Below, in pieces: positions 9,338 to 17,448 of a DNA stretch of 64,000 nucleotides; within the stretch, counting starts at the first letter, position 1, and each line of letters opens with the position of its first letter. The notes under the pieces are model-generated. The model was not told the origin of the DNA, ran no database searches, and was given only the letters and a program-made list of their open reading frames with translations. The position numbers and the translations under genes were made by a program. Source of the DNA: Aureimonas fodinaquatilis (GTDB taxonomy: Bacteria; Pseudomonadota; Alphaproteobacteria; Rhizobiales; Rhizobiaceae); the NCBI RefSeq assembly GCF_008369445.1, contig NZ_VTWH01000001.1, forward strand, positions 372,001 to 436,000, read 5' to 3'.

Positions 9338-9781
9338 TCAGTCCTTGATATCCGGCTCAACCAGTTTGGCAAGCTTGCGAAGCGACTCCTGCCAGCCAAG
9401 ATAGCATGCCTCAACCGGAATCAGGTCTGGTATGCTCGCCTGCTCAATGTGAAGCTCGGTCCCGACAGACACAGTTTTCAGGGTCACAGTTACCGTCATT
9501 TCACCCGGCAGTGACGGGTCGTCAAAACGGTCTGTGTAAACGAGCTTTTCATTTGGCACGAGCTGAAGATATGTGCCGCCAAAAGCATGGCTTTTGCCCG
9601 AAGTGAAATTGCGAAAGGACATTCGGTGATTGCCACCCTCCCGGGCGTCCAACTCGTGAACGCTGCAGAGAAAGCCATAGGGTGGCAGCCAACTGGCAAT
9701 GGCGTCCGGTTCCAGAAATGCGCGGTAGATTTTTTCCGGTCGGGCAGCAATGACCCGATGAAGTGTGACAGTGCCTGGCAT
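9338..9781 (-). CDS. SRPBCC (AHSA1/START-like) domain protein
   Basis: 147 aa, same fold as the preceding gene but clearly diverged: TLHRVIAARPEKIYRAFLEPDAIASWLPP at the start and CYLGWQESLRKLAKLVEP at the end. The central GGTYLQLVPNEKLVYTDRF matches the activator-of-Hsp90-like strand order. It is the promoter-proximal member of the pair. Often such pairs follow an ArsR regulator; none is seen here. Confidence 0.85.
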   Translation of the reverse strand: MPGTVTLHRVIAARPEKIYRAFLEPDAIASWLPPYGFLCSVHELDAREGGNHRMSFRNFTSGKSHAFGGTYLQLVPNEKLVYTDRFDDPSLPGEMTVTVTLKTVSVGTELHIEQASIPDLIPVEACYLGWQESLRKLAKLVEPDIKD

Positions 9782-10132
9782 GACAGTTCTCCCGTTTCCG
9801 GCGCGATCTTCGGCGACGTTTTCCGGATTTACGCAGCAAATTATGCTGGATTTTTGTCCAATTGGTTTGCCGGCCTAATTCCTTGATGTTCAAGCATATT
9901 TATGTAAAAATTGCCTGCATTCCGGTGCTGCCAAGCTGTTTTTACCCGCAGGTATTTGAATTAAATTTTACGGAAATATAACAATAGTGCAAAATTTGAA
10001 ATTTGGTTTGGTTTTAAAGTGACTGCAGGAATACGTAATATAAAACTCAATTAAAGTTTATGTGTTATTGACATCCATCCAGCAACTAGTGATTGTACCG
10101 ACAACTGAGTTGCGTGAAGTGGATCAAGTATA
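9782..10132. promoter_or_regulatory. AT-rich divergent intergenic region
   Basis: 351 bases with no gene I can support, conspicuously AT-rich from about 9880 to 10080 compared with the coding DNA around it. It must hold the promoters of both divergent units. TTGACA at 10068-10073 is a possible -35 for the rightward gene, but the sequence 17 bases on (GATTGT) is a poor -10. No convincing operator was found. Confidence 0.4.
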
Positions 10133-10870
10133 ATGCAATCTGCCCCCGTTGCTGTCCATCCGGAAATTACCCGATACCCACTTATGGAAAAGCCGCTGAC
10201 AGGCTTTCTGTTAGCCGTTATGGCGGGCTCGATGAACGCATGGACACTGGCCCATGCCCAGACCTTTGCGACTGTTCAATCCGGCAACGTGGTCCAGAGT
10301 GGATACAGGCTTGTGCAGGGCGACTGGGAGGCATTCACGTTCTCCAGCCTCTCCGTTCTGGCATTCGGCATTGGTTCGGCTCTGTGCGGCGCATTGATGA
10401 CCAGCATGTTGCACAAGGGAAAAGTCTACACGCCGGTGGTTCTGTTTGGCATGTTTGCTGCACTTGTGGCGCTTGCTTTCAGCGCCCGCGCCGGTTCACT
10501 GGAGCCGCAATATATCGCATATGGCATCAGCTTTATTGCCGGAGCGCAGGGCAATGCCTTCCATAAAGATCGGGGCATGTTGTTTGGCGCAGTTGCAGTA
10601 ACGTTTGTTGTGCAGATGGCGTTTAACTTCCTGGTTCAGTCCCTGTATTCGCGCACAGGCATCAACGGCAAATCCAATCTCAGCTGGGCAGGCATCTTTT
10701 TCCTGACGTTGCTTGGCTTTGCCGGCGGTGGCGCCGTTGGTTTCCTTATCGATCAGCGCATTGCAGGCGCTGCTATCTTCCTGCCTGCCGCAATCGCCCT
10801 TGTTCTTGGTGCAATGGCGCTCGCCAACCCAGAAAAAGCAGATCCAACGCCTGGCGGCCTGATCGGCTGA
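10133..10870 (+). CDS. DUF1275 (YoaK-like) membrane protein
   Basis: 245 aa with six to seven hydrophobic segments. LLAVMAGSMNAWTLAHAQTFATVQSGNVV matches the DUF1275 opening (gly-rich helix, then a T/S-GN motif), followed by GSLEPQYIAYGISFIAGAQGNAF. An internal ATG at 10184 could be the start; the first helix begins right after it and neither site has a strong Shine-Dalgarno. The family has no proven activity. The oxalate decarboxylase gene starts 27 bases after its stop, so the two are probably co-transcribed. Confidence 0.75.
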   Translation: MQSAPVAVHPEITRYPLMEKPLTGFLLAVMAGSMNAWTLAHAQTFATVQSGNVVQSGYRLVQGDWEAFTFSSLSVLAFGIGSALCGALMTSMLHKGKVYTPVVLFGMFAALVALAFSARAGSLEPQYIAYGISFIAGAQGNAFHKDRGMLFGAVAVTFVVQMAFNFLVQSLYSRTGINGKSNLSWAGIFFLTLLGFAGGGAVGFLIDQRIAGAAIFLPAAIALVLGAMALANPEKADPTPGGLIG

Positions 10871-10897
10871 ATCTGTTTATAGTCCGTGGAGAAAATT

Positions 10898-12028
10898 ATG
10901 ACTGATTTGAAGCAACCGATCCGTGGTACCAAGGGTGCCGACATTGTCGGGCCGCGTAACCCTGCGGTTGAAGCGCAAAATCCCGACATTCTGCTGCCGC
11001 CTGCGACGGATAATGGTGGTATTCCCAACCTGAAGTTTCCGTTTGCCATGGCGCACAACCGCCTGGAAGATGGCGGTTGGGCACGTGAGGTCACCCAGCG
11101 TGAAATGGGTTCGCTGAAAGAGCTGGCCATTGTCAACATGCGTCTGCCAGCAGGTGTGGTGCGCGAAATGCACTGGCACAAGGAAGCAGAATGGGCCTAT
11201 GTCCTGAAGGGGAGGGTGCGTTTTTACCTGATTGACGATCAGCGCCAGACGCTGGTGGAAGATCTGGGCCCAGGTGATCTGTGGCTTGCGCCTGCCGGCT
11301 TCCCCCACGCGATTCAAGGGCTGGAAGAAGGCACCGAGTTTGTGCTGGTGTTCAATGACGGCAATTTCTCGGAAAACCAGACTTTGCTGGTCACCGAACT
11401 GTTTGCGCATACACCGCTTGAAGTGCTGGCCAAAAACTTCGGCGTTCCGGTTGAGGCGTTTGATGGAATTCCAGCTTCAGAGAAGTATATTTTCCGTCAG
11501 CCGGTTCCGCCGTCATTGGAAGAGGTGCGCCGCGATCTGGGTGCAGTGTCGTTCACCGACAAATATGTTTTCCGTGGCGCGTCAATCGCACCGACACCCT
11601 ATCCGGGTGGTGCTACCACCGTGGTCGATGCCCGCAATTTCGAAGTCACCAATCTCGCCGCTCTGTTCATTGATCTGGAGCCGGGCGGCATGCGCGAAAT
11701 TCACTGGCACCCGGATGCCGATGAAATTCAGTTCTACATCAGCGGAAAAGCCCGCATGACCGTGTTTGATGCGGTCAATAACGCACGGACATTCGACTTT
11801 GTGGCGGGTGATGTTGGCTATGTGCCCAAGACGCTGGCTCACTATATCGAAAACACAGGCGATGAGCCGATGCGCATCCTGAATGTGTTTCACACGAGCC
11901 ATTACCGCGATGTGTCGCTGAACAACTGGCTGGCACTGACACCGCGCCACCTGGTTGAAGGGCATCTTGATGTGGGTGATCCGCTGATGTCGGCGCTGCG
12001 TGCAACCCGTCAGCCGGTGGTCAAATAA
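10898..12028 (+). CDS. oxdC: Oxalate decarboxylase, bicupin
   Basis: 376 aa, two Mn-binding cupin domains. Domain 1 ligands: HWH at 92-94, Glu 98, His 137. Domain 2: HWH at 269-271, Glu 276, His 315. The lid loop reads SENQT (158-162), and its Glu 159 is the residue that separates decarboxylases from oxidases (SENST in the Bacillus enzyme). Product: formate and CO2 from oxalate. ATG 10898 has GGAG six bases upstream; the GTG at 10886 is weaker. No Sec signal is visible, so it is predicted cytoplasmic. A strong terminator follows. Confidence 0.93.
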   Translation: MTDLKQPIRGTKGADIVGPRNPAVEAQNPDILLPPATDNGGIPNLKFPFAMAHNRLEDGGWAREVTQREMGSLKELAIVNMRLPAGVVREMHWHKEAEWAYVLKGRVRFYLIDDQRQTLVEDLGPGDLWLAPAGFPHAIQGLEEGTEFVLVFNDGNFSENQTLLVTELFAHTPLEVLAKNFGVPVEAFDGIPASEKYIFRQPVPPSLEEVRRDLGAVSFTDKYVFRGASIAPTPYPGGATTVVDARNFEVTNLAALFIDLEPGGMREIHWHPDADEIQFYISGKARMTVFDAVNNARTFDFVAGDVGYVPKTLAHYIENTGDEPMRILNVFHTSHYRDVSLNNWLALTPRHLVEGHLDVGDPLMSALRATRQPVVK

Positions 12029-12059
12029 CACTTCGCTGATTTTGTCAGCTTGAATAAAG

Positions 12060-12093
12060 CGCCGCTCAGAAGGTCTCTGAGCGGCGTTTTTTT
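12060..12093 (+). terminator. Rho-independent terminator after oxdC
   Basis: CGCCGCTCAGA (12060-12070 region) pairs perfectly with TCTGAGCGGCG (to 12086) around a 5-nt loop, followed by seven T (12087-12093). It ends the oxdC transcript and sits just before the convergent fasciclin stop. No equally good T tract is present for the opposite strand. Confidence 0.92.
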
Positions 12094-12101
12094 GCCTCGC
12101 C

Positions 12102-12662
12102 TCAGCTGGCTGGCAACAGCACTTTGTCGATGACGTGGATAACACCATTCGACTGCTTCACATCGGCAATCGTTACCGTGGCAACGCCACCGGTCTCATC
12201 TGTCAGCGTTATCTTGTCGCCGTCCATCTTCGCCTGCAGCTTGCAGCCGCCAACCGTATCCACGGTATGGGTGCCGCCATCATCCGCAATCATCTTTGCA
12301 ATAGCGGCTGACATCGCCTCAGCGCCGACCACGTGACAGGTCAGCACTTTGGTCAGCTGATCCTTGTTCTCTGGCATCAGCAGCGTGTCAACGGTGCCCG
12401 CTGGCAGCGCATCAAATGCTGCGTTAACGGGAGCAAAGACTGTAAACGGACCGGGGCCCGACAGCGTTTCCACCAGGCCGGCCGCCTTGACTGCCGCAAC
12501 AAGTGTCGTGTGATCTGCAGAATTAACCGCATTTTCGACGATGTTCTTATCGGCGAACATTGCTGCTCCGCCGACTTTAGGGTTGTCCTGCGCTACTGCG
12601 ACGCCGGTAAAAGCTGATGCCGCAAAAATGCCGGCTGCTAGCATGGAAGTTAACCTGCGCAT
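12102..12662 (-). CDS. Secreted fasciclin (FAS1) domain protein
   Basis: 186 aa with a Sec signal peptide ending AVAQ (about residue 25) and one FAS1 domain: NIVENAVNSADHTTLVAAVKAAG, GPFTVFAPVNAAFDAL (H1 motif) and NGVIHVIDKVLLP (H2 motif). FAS1 domains mediate adhesion or bind small ligands. Start has a strong AGGAGGA site. It lies directly downstream of an ECF sigma/anti-sigma-K pair, the context known for MPT70/MPT83 in mycobacteria, so it is the likely regulon target. Confidence 0.93.
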   Translation of the reverse strand: MRRLTSMLAAGIFAASAFTGVAVAQDNPKVGGAAMFADKNIVENAVNSADHTTLVAAVKAAGLVETLSGPGPFTVFAPVNAAFDALPAGTVDTLLMPENKDQLTKVLTCHVVGAEAMSAAIAKMIADDGGTHTVDTVGGCKLQAKMDGDKITLTDETGGVATVTIADVKQSNGVIHVIDKVLLPAS

Positions 12663-12712
12663 TGCTGTACTCCTCCTGAATTCTGATCCGCCTTGTGGGG
12701 AACTTCAGAAGC

Positions 12713-12739
12713 TACGGAAGCGCTGGTGGGAAAGTTTCA
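12713..12739 (-). promoter_or_regulatory. Candidate ECF-type promoter for the fasciclin gene
   Basis: On the - strand TGAAAC (12739-12734) is followed after 17 bases by CGTA (12716-12713), resembling the AAC / CGT cores of ECF promoters, about 50 bases before the fasciclin start. I could not find an equally good copy before the sigma gene, so the match may be chance. Confidence 0.3.
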
Positions 12740-12808
12740 GCCGGGTCAAAAAAAATATTGAAATGCAGTTCGACCGGAGCGCGAGAATATCTTTCGGCGC
12801 GGTATCGG

Positions 12809-13543
12809 TCAGATTGTCCGCAGGTCGCCCGCAGCAACAACGGGGCCTGTAGGCTCGCCTGACGGTGAACCGCCTTCCGGCTCAAGGCTGATTGCAAACA
12901 GTGCTCCGGCTCCAATCAGATCACGGTGACCTGACGCCACCGGTACGTTAACACTGGCGCCGACCGGGATAACGCCCAACGACACTGGGGCACTGTCACC
13001 CTCGATCACCCAGAGCTCGAAATCATGATCGGCAGCGCGATCGCCCGAGACATGTGACAACGACACCTCGCCCAATCCGGAATCGTAGACAACCAGATAG
13101 CTGACATCGCTTCCCGGATCTGCAAGAGAAGCCACCAGGCGCTCGGAAGGCGCTTTGTCCAAAGTGGGGCTGAGATATGGCATCGCGACAAGCGCGATCA
13201 GGCCGATCATCGCCGCGATGGACAAGCCGCGCCAGAAACTCAGCCGTTCAAGCAGGCCGCCCCGTTGCGCGGAAGAGCTTTCGCCCAAGCCAAATAACCG
13301 TTGATCCAGAGCAGCCTTGGCAGAAGCCGGCGGGGTTACGTCCTCAAACGCTCCGTTCATGGGTGCGAAGCGGCTTTCCCAGTTTCGAACCAGATTCGCA
13401 AAAACCGCGTCATCGCTGATGCGTTTCTCAATGGCCTGGCGCTCGTCCCATGGCAAAACGCCAAGAACGTATTCGGCGGCGATCATATCGTCACCTTCGC
13501 GCTCGGGGTCTTTCATGCCGTCGGACGTCATCGCTCCAGACAT
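12809..13543 (-). CDS. Anti-sigma factor, RskA/anti-sigma-K family
   Basis: 244 aa. N-terminal cytoplasmic part has the zinc-less anti-sigma-like AAEYVLGVLPWDERQAIE motif (about 22-39), one membrane span at about 110-130 (SIAAMIGLIALVAM), and a periplasmic anti-sigma-K domain with the typical DHDFELWVIEGDSAPVSLG strand. Overlaps the sigma-factor stop by 16 bases, so the two are co-translated. Role: holds the ECF sigma factor at the membrane until an extracellular signal triggers release. Confidence 0.92.
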   Translation of the reverse strand: MSGAMTSDGMKDPEREGDDMIAAEYVLGVLPWDERQAIEKRISDDAVFANLVRNWESRFAPMNGAFEDVTPPASAKAALDQRLFGLGESSSAQRGGLLERLSFWRGLSIAAMIGLIALVAMPYLSPTLDKAPSERLVASLADPGSDVSYLVVYDSGLGEVSLSHVSGDRAADHDFELWVIEGDSAPVSLGVIPVGASVNVPVASGHRDLIGAGALFAISLEPEGGSPSGEPTGPVVAAGDLRTI

Positions 13544-14082
13544 TCCTTCAATTTCAGCAAACTGCGCCGGAGCCAGGTTCGCATTGTGTTCAACGGTACC
13601 TTGTGCCGTTCGGCAAGCTCTGCATAGCTCTCGCCATTCAGATACGCGCCTTGTATGGCAGCAGAACGGCCTTCCTCAAGCTCGTCCAGACAGACGTAAA
13701 TTCGCTGGGTTTCACCGCTGGCAATCGCAAGCGCTTCCGGTCCAGGACTATCATCCGCAATTTCCATTGCCTCGTCGATTGGCGCAGCACCCCTGCCGCG
13801 CGCGCGCGCGCGGTCAATGGAGTGGTTGCGCGCTACGGCCACCAACCACGTTATAGGGCTTAGGTCAGAAACAGCGTACCGGTCGGCCTTGGTCCAGACC
13901 TTCACAAAAACTTCCTGCAACGCTTCTTCGGCTTCAGCCCTATCTGACAAGACACGCAGACAGACACCAAAAAGTTTCGCGCTGGTTCGTTGATAAAGCG
14001 TGTCAAAGGCCCCGCGGTCCTTCATCGCAACCCGGGTAATCAATCTCGAGATATCTTGCGATGCGGAGGGCAATGTTGACAT
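13528..14082 (-). CDS. ECF sigma factor (SigK-like)
   Basis: 184 aa from ATG 14082 (a Met seven codons further upstream, 14103, is also open). Region 2: DTLYQRTSAKLFGVCLRVLSDRAEAEEALQEVFVKVW; the SPITWLVAVARNHSIDR segment ends region 2.4. Region 4: ESYAELAERHKVPLNTMRTWLRRSLLKLKECL. The linker between domains is encoded over a (CG)8 dinucleotide tract. Partnered with the overlapping anti-sigma-K gene; expected to direct its own operon and the fasciclin gene. Confidence 0.93.
   Translation of the reverse strand: MSTLPSASQDISRLITRVAMKDRGAFDTLYQRTSAKLFGVCLRVLSDRAEAEEALQEVFVKVWTKADRYAVSDLSPITWLVAVARNHSIDRARARGRGAAPIDEAMEIADDSPGPEALAIASGETQRIYVCLDELEEGRSAAIQGAYLNGESYAELAERHKVPLNTMRTWLRRSLLKLKECLER
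13797..13812. repeat. (CG)8 dinucleotide tract in sigma-factor linker
   Basis: Sixteen bases of alternating CG inside the ECF sigma gene, encoding an Arg/Ala run (RARARGRG) between regions 2 and 4. Alternating CG can adopt Z-DNA, and a one-unit slip would frameshift the gene before region 4. Confidence 0.95.
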
Positions 14083-14203
14083 GACACGCTGGAAATAGGG
14101 CATGTCGGACGCGCGTCAATCACTTGTCAAACATGCAGCACTTTGCAGCCCGGAAAGGCGCAAGCCATCGTTTGCTTTGAAAAAAGCTAACAGGAAATGA
14201 GAA

Positions 14204-14246
14204 CGAGACGAAGCATTTCTGTTGGATACAAAAATGCTCCGTCTCG
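14204..14246 (-). terminator. Hairpin terminator of the LacI-controlled operon
   Basis: A 15-bp inverted repeat (14204-14218 with 14232-14246, 13-nt loop) just past the last gene of the - strand operon. On the + strand one position is an A/C mismatch; in - strand RNA it becomes a G-U pair, so the stem is continuous only in that direction. A T-rich run (TTCTCATTTCCTG) follows on the - strand instead of a perfect U tract. Confidence 0.7.
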
Positions 14247-14264
14247 GTACAAGGTTGTAAGACG

Positions 14265-15392
14265 TTAGAAGCTCTGGCGGAAAAGAGCATTCAGATCGGC
14301 GATAACCGCATCCGCGGCCTCGCCAGCGCGCAGGCCGCTGCTGATGCGTTCCGATGCCTTGACCTGAAATGCCATGTAGCCGTCATGCCGTGGCCGCAGG
14401 AATGAGCCTTCAAGCGTCTCACGCGTGTTGCGATAAAAGTCCCAGGCCGGAGTGTTCACCGCATCAGCCTCCCAGGCCTCTGCATTGCCCGGCTGGCCGC
14501 CTGCCGCAGCATAAGGCCCGCTTTGCGCCTCTGCCGCGGCAATCCAGTAGGCAAAGTCAGTCGCCGCCTGCGGATGCTTGGTATAGGCCGACACCGCAAT
14601 GCCGGTTCCGCCAAGAGCACCGCCAACCGGGCCGTTTTCGCCCACCGCGGGGATATTGGCAAAACCTATGCGCTTTGGCCGGAAACCTTCCCACGCATAG
14701 CTGACATAGCCGTAAGTATAAGGAATACAGGCGCTCTGGCTTTCGGCATTTGCCATTTCCTCACTGGCATCAATCGGGTCCATCGCAAAGCATGCCGGGT
14801 CCAGATGTGCAACCAGGTCCTGCAGCAGATTGTAAACTTTCGCACCCGCATCCGGTGCAATCAGATCGCCCTGTTCGGTAGAGCAGGGCGTGCCGATATT
14901 GGCCGCCAGAGTATAAAATGTCATGAGCGCATGGGGCTCACGCAGTGGCAAAAGCACTTTGCCTTCGCGGGCCAGCTCCATGACTTCCTGCCAGCGGGTC
15001 GGTGCCTGTGCCAGCAAGTCCGGCCGATAGGCCTGAACCTGCGTGGCGGCATCGATGGGAAATGCCCACTGACGCCCCTGCCACAAATAGCTGTCATAGG
15101 ACTGCCCGACCGTCGCCTTGCTCAGCGCGGCCCGTTCGCCTTCGCGTCCGGCCACATCAAGCGGCAGCAGGCAGTTTTCCTGCGTTACCTGCCCGACATG
15201 CGGATGGTCAATCACGATCAGGTCGTATGCCTTTGCCAGTTCATCAACCGGAAAGCTTTCAAAATCCTGAAGCGAGCGCTTTTCCCAGACCACCTCAATG
15301 CCGGTCTTGTCTTTAAAGATCTGCGAGCAGCGCACCATCGGGTCGTAGCCACGCGGGTGGCTCCAGGTCATGCCCTTCAATGTCACGGTCAT
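14265..15392 (-). CDS. Extracellular solute-binding-protein fold, no signal peptide
   Basis: 375 aa from ATG 15392 (the frame is open 14 codons further, to 15434, with no better start). The body is a type 2 periplasmic binding protein of the sugar/iron class: YDLIVIDHPHVGQ, GRQWAFPIDAATQVQAYRPDLL, GGTGIAVSAYTKHP. The N-terminus MTVTLKGMTWSHPRGYDP has no hydrophobic core, so it should stay in the cytoplasm unless the start is misjudged. No ABC permease or ATPase is in the operon, which already has a TRAP importer. It may be a cytosolic ligand-binding or acyl-handling protein; function unknown. Confidence 0.8.
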   Translation of the reverse strand: MTVTLKGMTWSHPRGYDPMVRCSQIFKDKTGIEVVWEKRSLQDFESFPVDELAKAYDLIVIDHPHVGQVTQENCLLPLDVAGREGERAALSKATVGQSYDSYLWQGRQWAFPIDAATQVQAYRPDLLAQAPTRWQEVMELAREGKVLLPLREPHALMTFYTLAANIGTPCSTEQGDLIAPDAGAKVYNLLQDLVAHLDPACFAMDPIDASEEMANAESQSACIPYTYGYVSYAWEGFRPKRIGFANIPAVGENGPVGGALGGTGIAVSAYTKHPQAATDFAYWIAAAEAQSGPYAAAGGQPGNAEAWEADAVNTPAWDFYRNTRETLEGSFLRPRHDGYMAFQVKASERISSGLRAGEAADAVIADLNALFRQSF

Positions 15393-15430
15393 GGTCGTAA
15401 CTCTTGTCTCTTGCTGAATTTCGGGTGGCA

Positions 15431-16201
15431 TCAACGCCGGGTGAACACCGGCGCGCGCTTTTCCTTGAAGGCGGCGCGACCTTCAAGTGCATCGGCCGTT
15501 GCAAAGCAGATTGTTTGCAGGTCGCGCTCGTACTCGATGGCCTTTTCCTGCGGCATTGCGAATGCGGCGCGCAGGTTGAGCTTGGCAGTTTCCGCGGCAA
15601 TGGGCGCACGGGACGCAATGGTCTGCGCTATAGAGTGCGCCCGTGTCATAAGATCAGCCTGTGGCACAACATCGCTGATCAACCCCCAGGCCAGTGCCTT
15701 GTCCGCAGGAATGGGGTCTCCGGTCATCAGCATCAACGCGGCATTGGACGCGCCAATGGAGTGGCCCAGAAATGTTGCCATGCCGCCGCCACCGATCCAG
15801 CCCAGCTTGATTTCCGGAGCAGCGAACTGGGCGTTATCGGACGCAATGCGAATATCGCAGCTCATTGCGGTTTCCAGCCCGCCGCCAAAGGCATAACCGT
15901 TCACTGCGGCAATGCTTGGCTTCAAAAGCTTGCGCATGGCATCGCAATAATCCGGCCGGTTGCGGAACTGCCATGGCGTTTCATACGTGTCCAGTTCCTT
16001 GATGTCGGAACCCGCGCAGAAAGCGCGCTCGCCTGCACCCGTCACGATAACGCAGCGGATTGTGTCGCTGTCATTGACCGTTTCAACCGCCGCAATAATC
16101 GCGTCAGACATTTCCGGCGTAACTGAATTCAGCTTTTGCGGGCGGTTCAGCGTAATGGTGGCGATATGCCCATCAACGGTGAAGAGAACATCGTTGGTCA
16201 T
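15431..16201 (-). CDS. Enoyl-CoA hydratase/isomerase family protein
   Basis: 256 aa crotonase. Oxyanion-hole segments are AFCAGSDIKEL and GYAFGGGLE; both catalytic glutamates of true hydratases are kept, Glu 110 (GGGLETAM) and Glu 130 (AAPEIKLG), 20 residues apart as in rat mitochondrial hydratase. It should hydrate an enoyl-CoA. Only three bases separate it from the CoA-transferase upstream, so the two are coupled: CoA transfer then hydration of the TRAP-imported acid. Confidence 0.9.
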   Translation of the reverse strand: MTNDVLFTVDGHIATITLNRPQKLNSVTPEMSDAIIAAVETVNDSDTIRCVIVTGAGERAFCAGSDIKELDTYETPWQFRNRPDYCDAMRKLLKPSIAAVNGYAFGGGLETAMSCDIRIASDNAQFAAPEIKLGWIGGGGMATFLGHSIGASNAALMLMTGDPIPADKALAWGLISDVVPQADLMTRAHSIAQTIASRAPIAAETAKLNLRAAFAMPQEKAIEYERDLQTICFATADALEGRAAFKEKRAPVFTRR

Positions 16202-16204
16202 GAC

Positions 16205-17410
16205 CTAGAGTTCTCCCTGCGAAACAACGCCGCTTGCCAGAAGCTTTTCAATCCGGTCTTCCGAAAAGCCGGCTTCGGCCAGAACTTCACGCGTGTGCTC
16301 ACCGGTGATCGGCGCGCCACGTTCAATGCGTGATGGTGTTTTGGAAAAGCGGATAGGGAAGCCCGGTGTCTTGATGTGACCTTCCGTCGGATGGTCGTAT
16401 TCAACAAAAGTCTTGTTGTGGAGGATTTGCTCATCCTTGAGCAGCTCGTCATAGCCATAGACTGGTCCGCACCAGATGTCGGCAGCGCGAAAGAGTGCCA
16501 GCCATTCAGCAGACGTTTTTGTTACCAGCCGCTCACGCGTGCGGGCAAAAATATGGTCGCGCTGTGCCCAGCTGTCTGTTTCATCGTCCATTGTCAGGAA
16601 GGACGGTTCACCGATAATTTCGCCAAACGGCTTCAGCGGCGGAAACGCCACGATGATATAGCCATCGCTCGTTGCAAACGCGCCGTATGGTGCGCGAATG
16701 TAAACATGCGCGTGAGGTTCAGCCGACCGTGCCTGTGGCTTGCCCGCCACGGTGAACACCGACAGCTCCTGCATCTGGATATTGGTGATGGCATCCAGCA
16801 TGTTCACCTGAACAAGCTGGCCTTCGCCCGTGCGCTCACGGTGAAGCAATGCCGCCAATGCGCCTTCAAACGCGGTGTAGGCGGCAACAGCATCAACCAG
16901 ATACTGGCCTGCTGCAGTTGGCGCTTCACCTTCACGGCCTGCCGACAACATGGCGCCGGACATGCCCTGCAAAATAAGGTCCTGACCCGGATGGTTCAGA
17001 TATGGACCGCTTTCGCCATAGCCGGACATGGAAACATAAACGAGGCGCGGATTGAGCTTGGCCAATGTTTCGTAGTCCACACCCAGCCGTGCAGCAACGC
17101 CCGGGCGATAGTTCTGCAGAAAGACGTCTGCGTCCTTGACCAGATCCATCAGGGTCGCTTTGCCCTCTGGCGACTTGAGGTCAATCGCCAGGGAGCGTTT
17201 GTTACGGTTGAGCGACAGAAACGACACATTGATGCGGTTGCCCTTTGCACCACCTGCCGAAACATGGCGCTGCCACTCGCCGGTGACTGGCTCGATTTTC
17301 ACGACGTCAGCACCGAGATCACCCAGACGCTGTGCAGCAAAGGGGCCGGCCATGGCAATGGAGCAGTCTAGTACACGGTAGCCGGAAAGAATGCCGGTGC
17401 TTTTGGTCAT
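16205..17410 (-). CDS. Class III (CaiB/BaiF) CoA-transferase
   Basis: 401 aa from ATG 17410, which has AAGGAA upstream; the open frame 27 codons further overlaps dctM coding sequence and is not used. Family landmarks: RVLDCSIAMAGPFAAQRLGDLGADVVKIE, NRNKRSLAIDLK, FLQNYRPG, YVSMSGYG, HPGQDLI and the probable catalytic Asp at about 173 in YLVDAVAAY. Full length for the family. It probably loads CoA onto the acid brought in by the TRAP transporter. Related to, but not a copy of, the truncated gene at the left edge. Confidence 0.93.
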   Translation of the reverse strand: MTKSTGILSGYRVLDCSIAMAGPFAAQRLGDLGADVVKIEPVTGEWQRHVSAGGAKGNRINVSFLSLNRNKRSLAIDLKSPEGKATLMDLVKDADVFLQNYRPGVAARLGVDYETLAKLNPRLVYVSMSGYGESGPYLNHPGQDLILQGMSGAMLSAGREGEAPTAAGQYLVDAVAAYTAFEGALAALLHRERTGEGQLVQVNMLDAITNIQMQELSVFTVAGKPQARSAEPHAHVYIRAPYGAFATSDGYIIVAFPPLKPFGEIIGEPSFLTMDDETDSWAQRDHIFARTRERLVTKTSAEWLALFRAADIWCGPVYGYDELLKDEQILHNKTFVEYDHPTEGHIKTPGFPIRFSKTPSRIERGAPITGEHTREVLAEAGFSEDRIEKLLASGVVSQGEL

Positions 17411-17448
17411 TTTGGTAGTTCCTTGAATAGAGCTTAGCCTGGCGATGC

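Noticed and set aside
9882-10080. AT-rich gap as a mobile-element edge
   Set aside because: No inverted ends, direct repeats, transposase or integrase nearby; it reads as promoter DNA.
14523-15896. + strand open frame across the binding-protein and crotonase genes
   Set aside because: Crosses two real opposite-strand genes, has no recognisable domain and no start signal.
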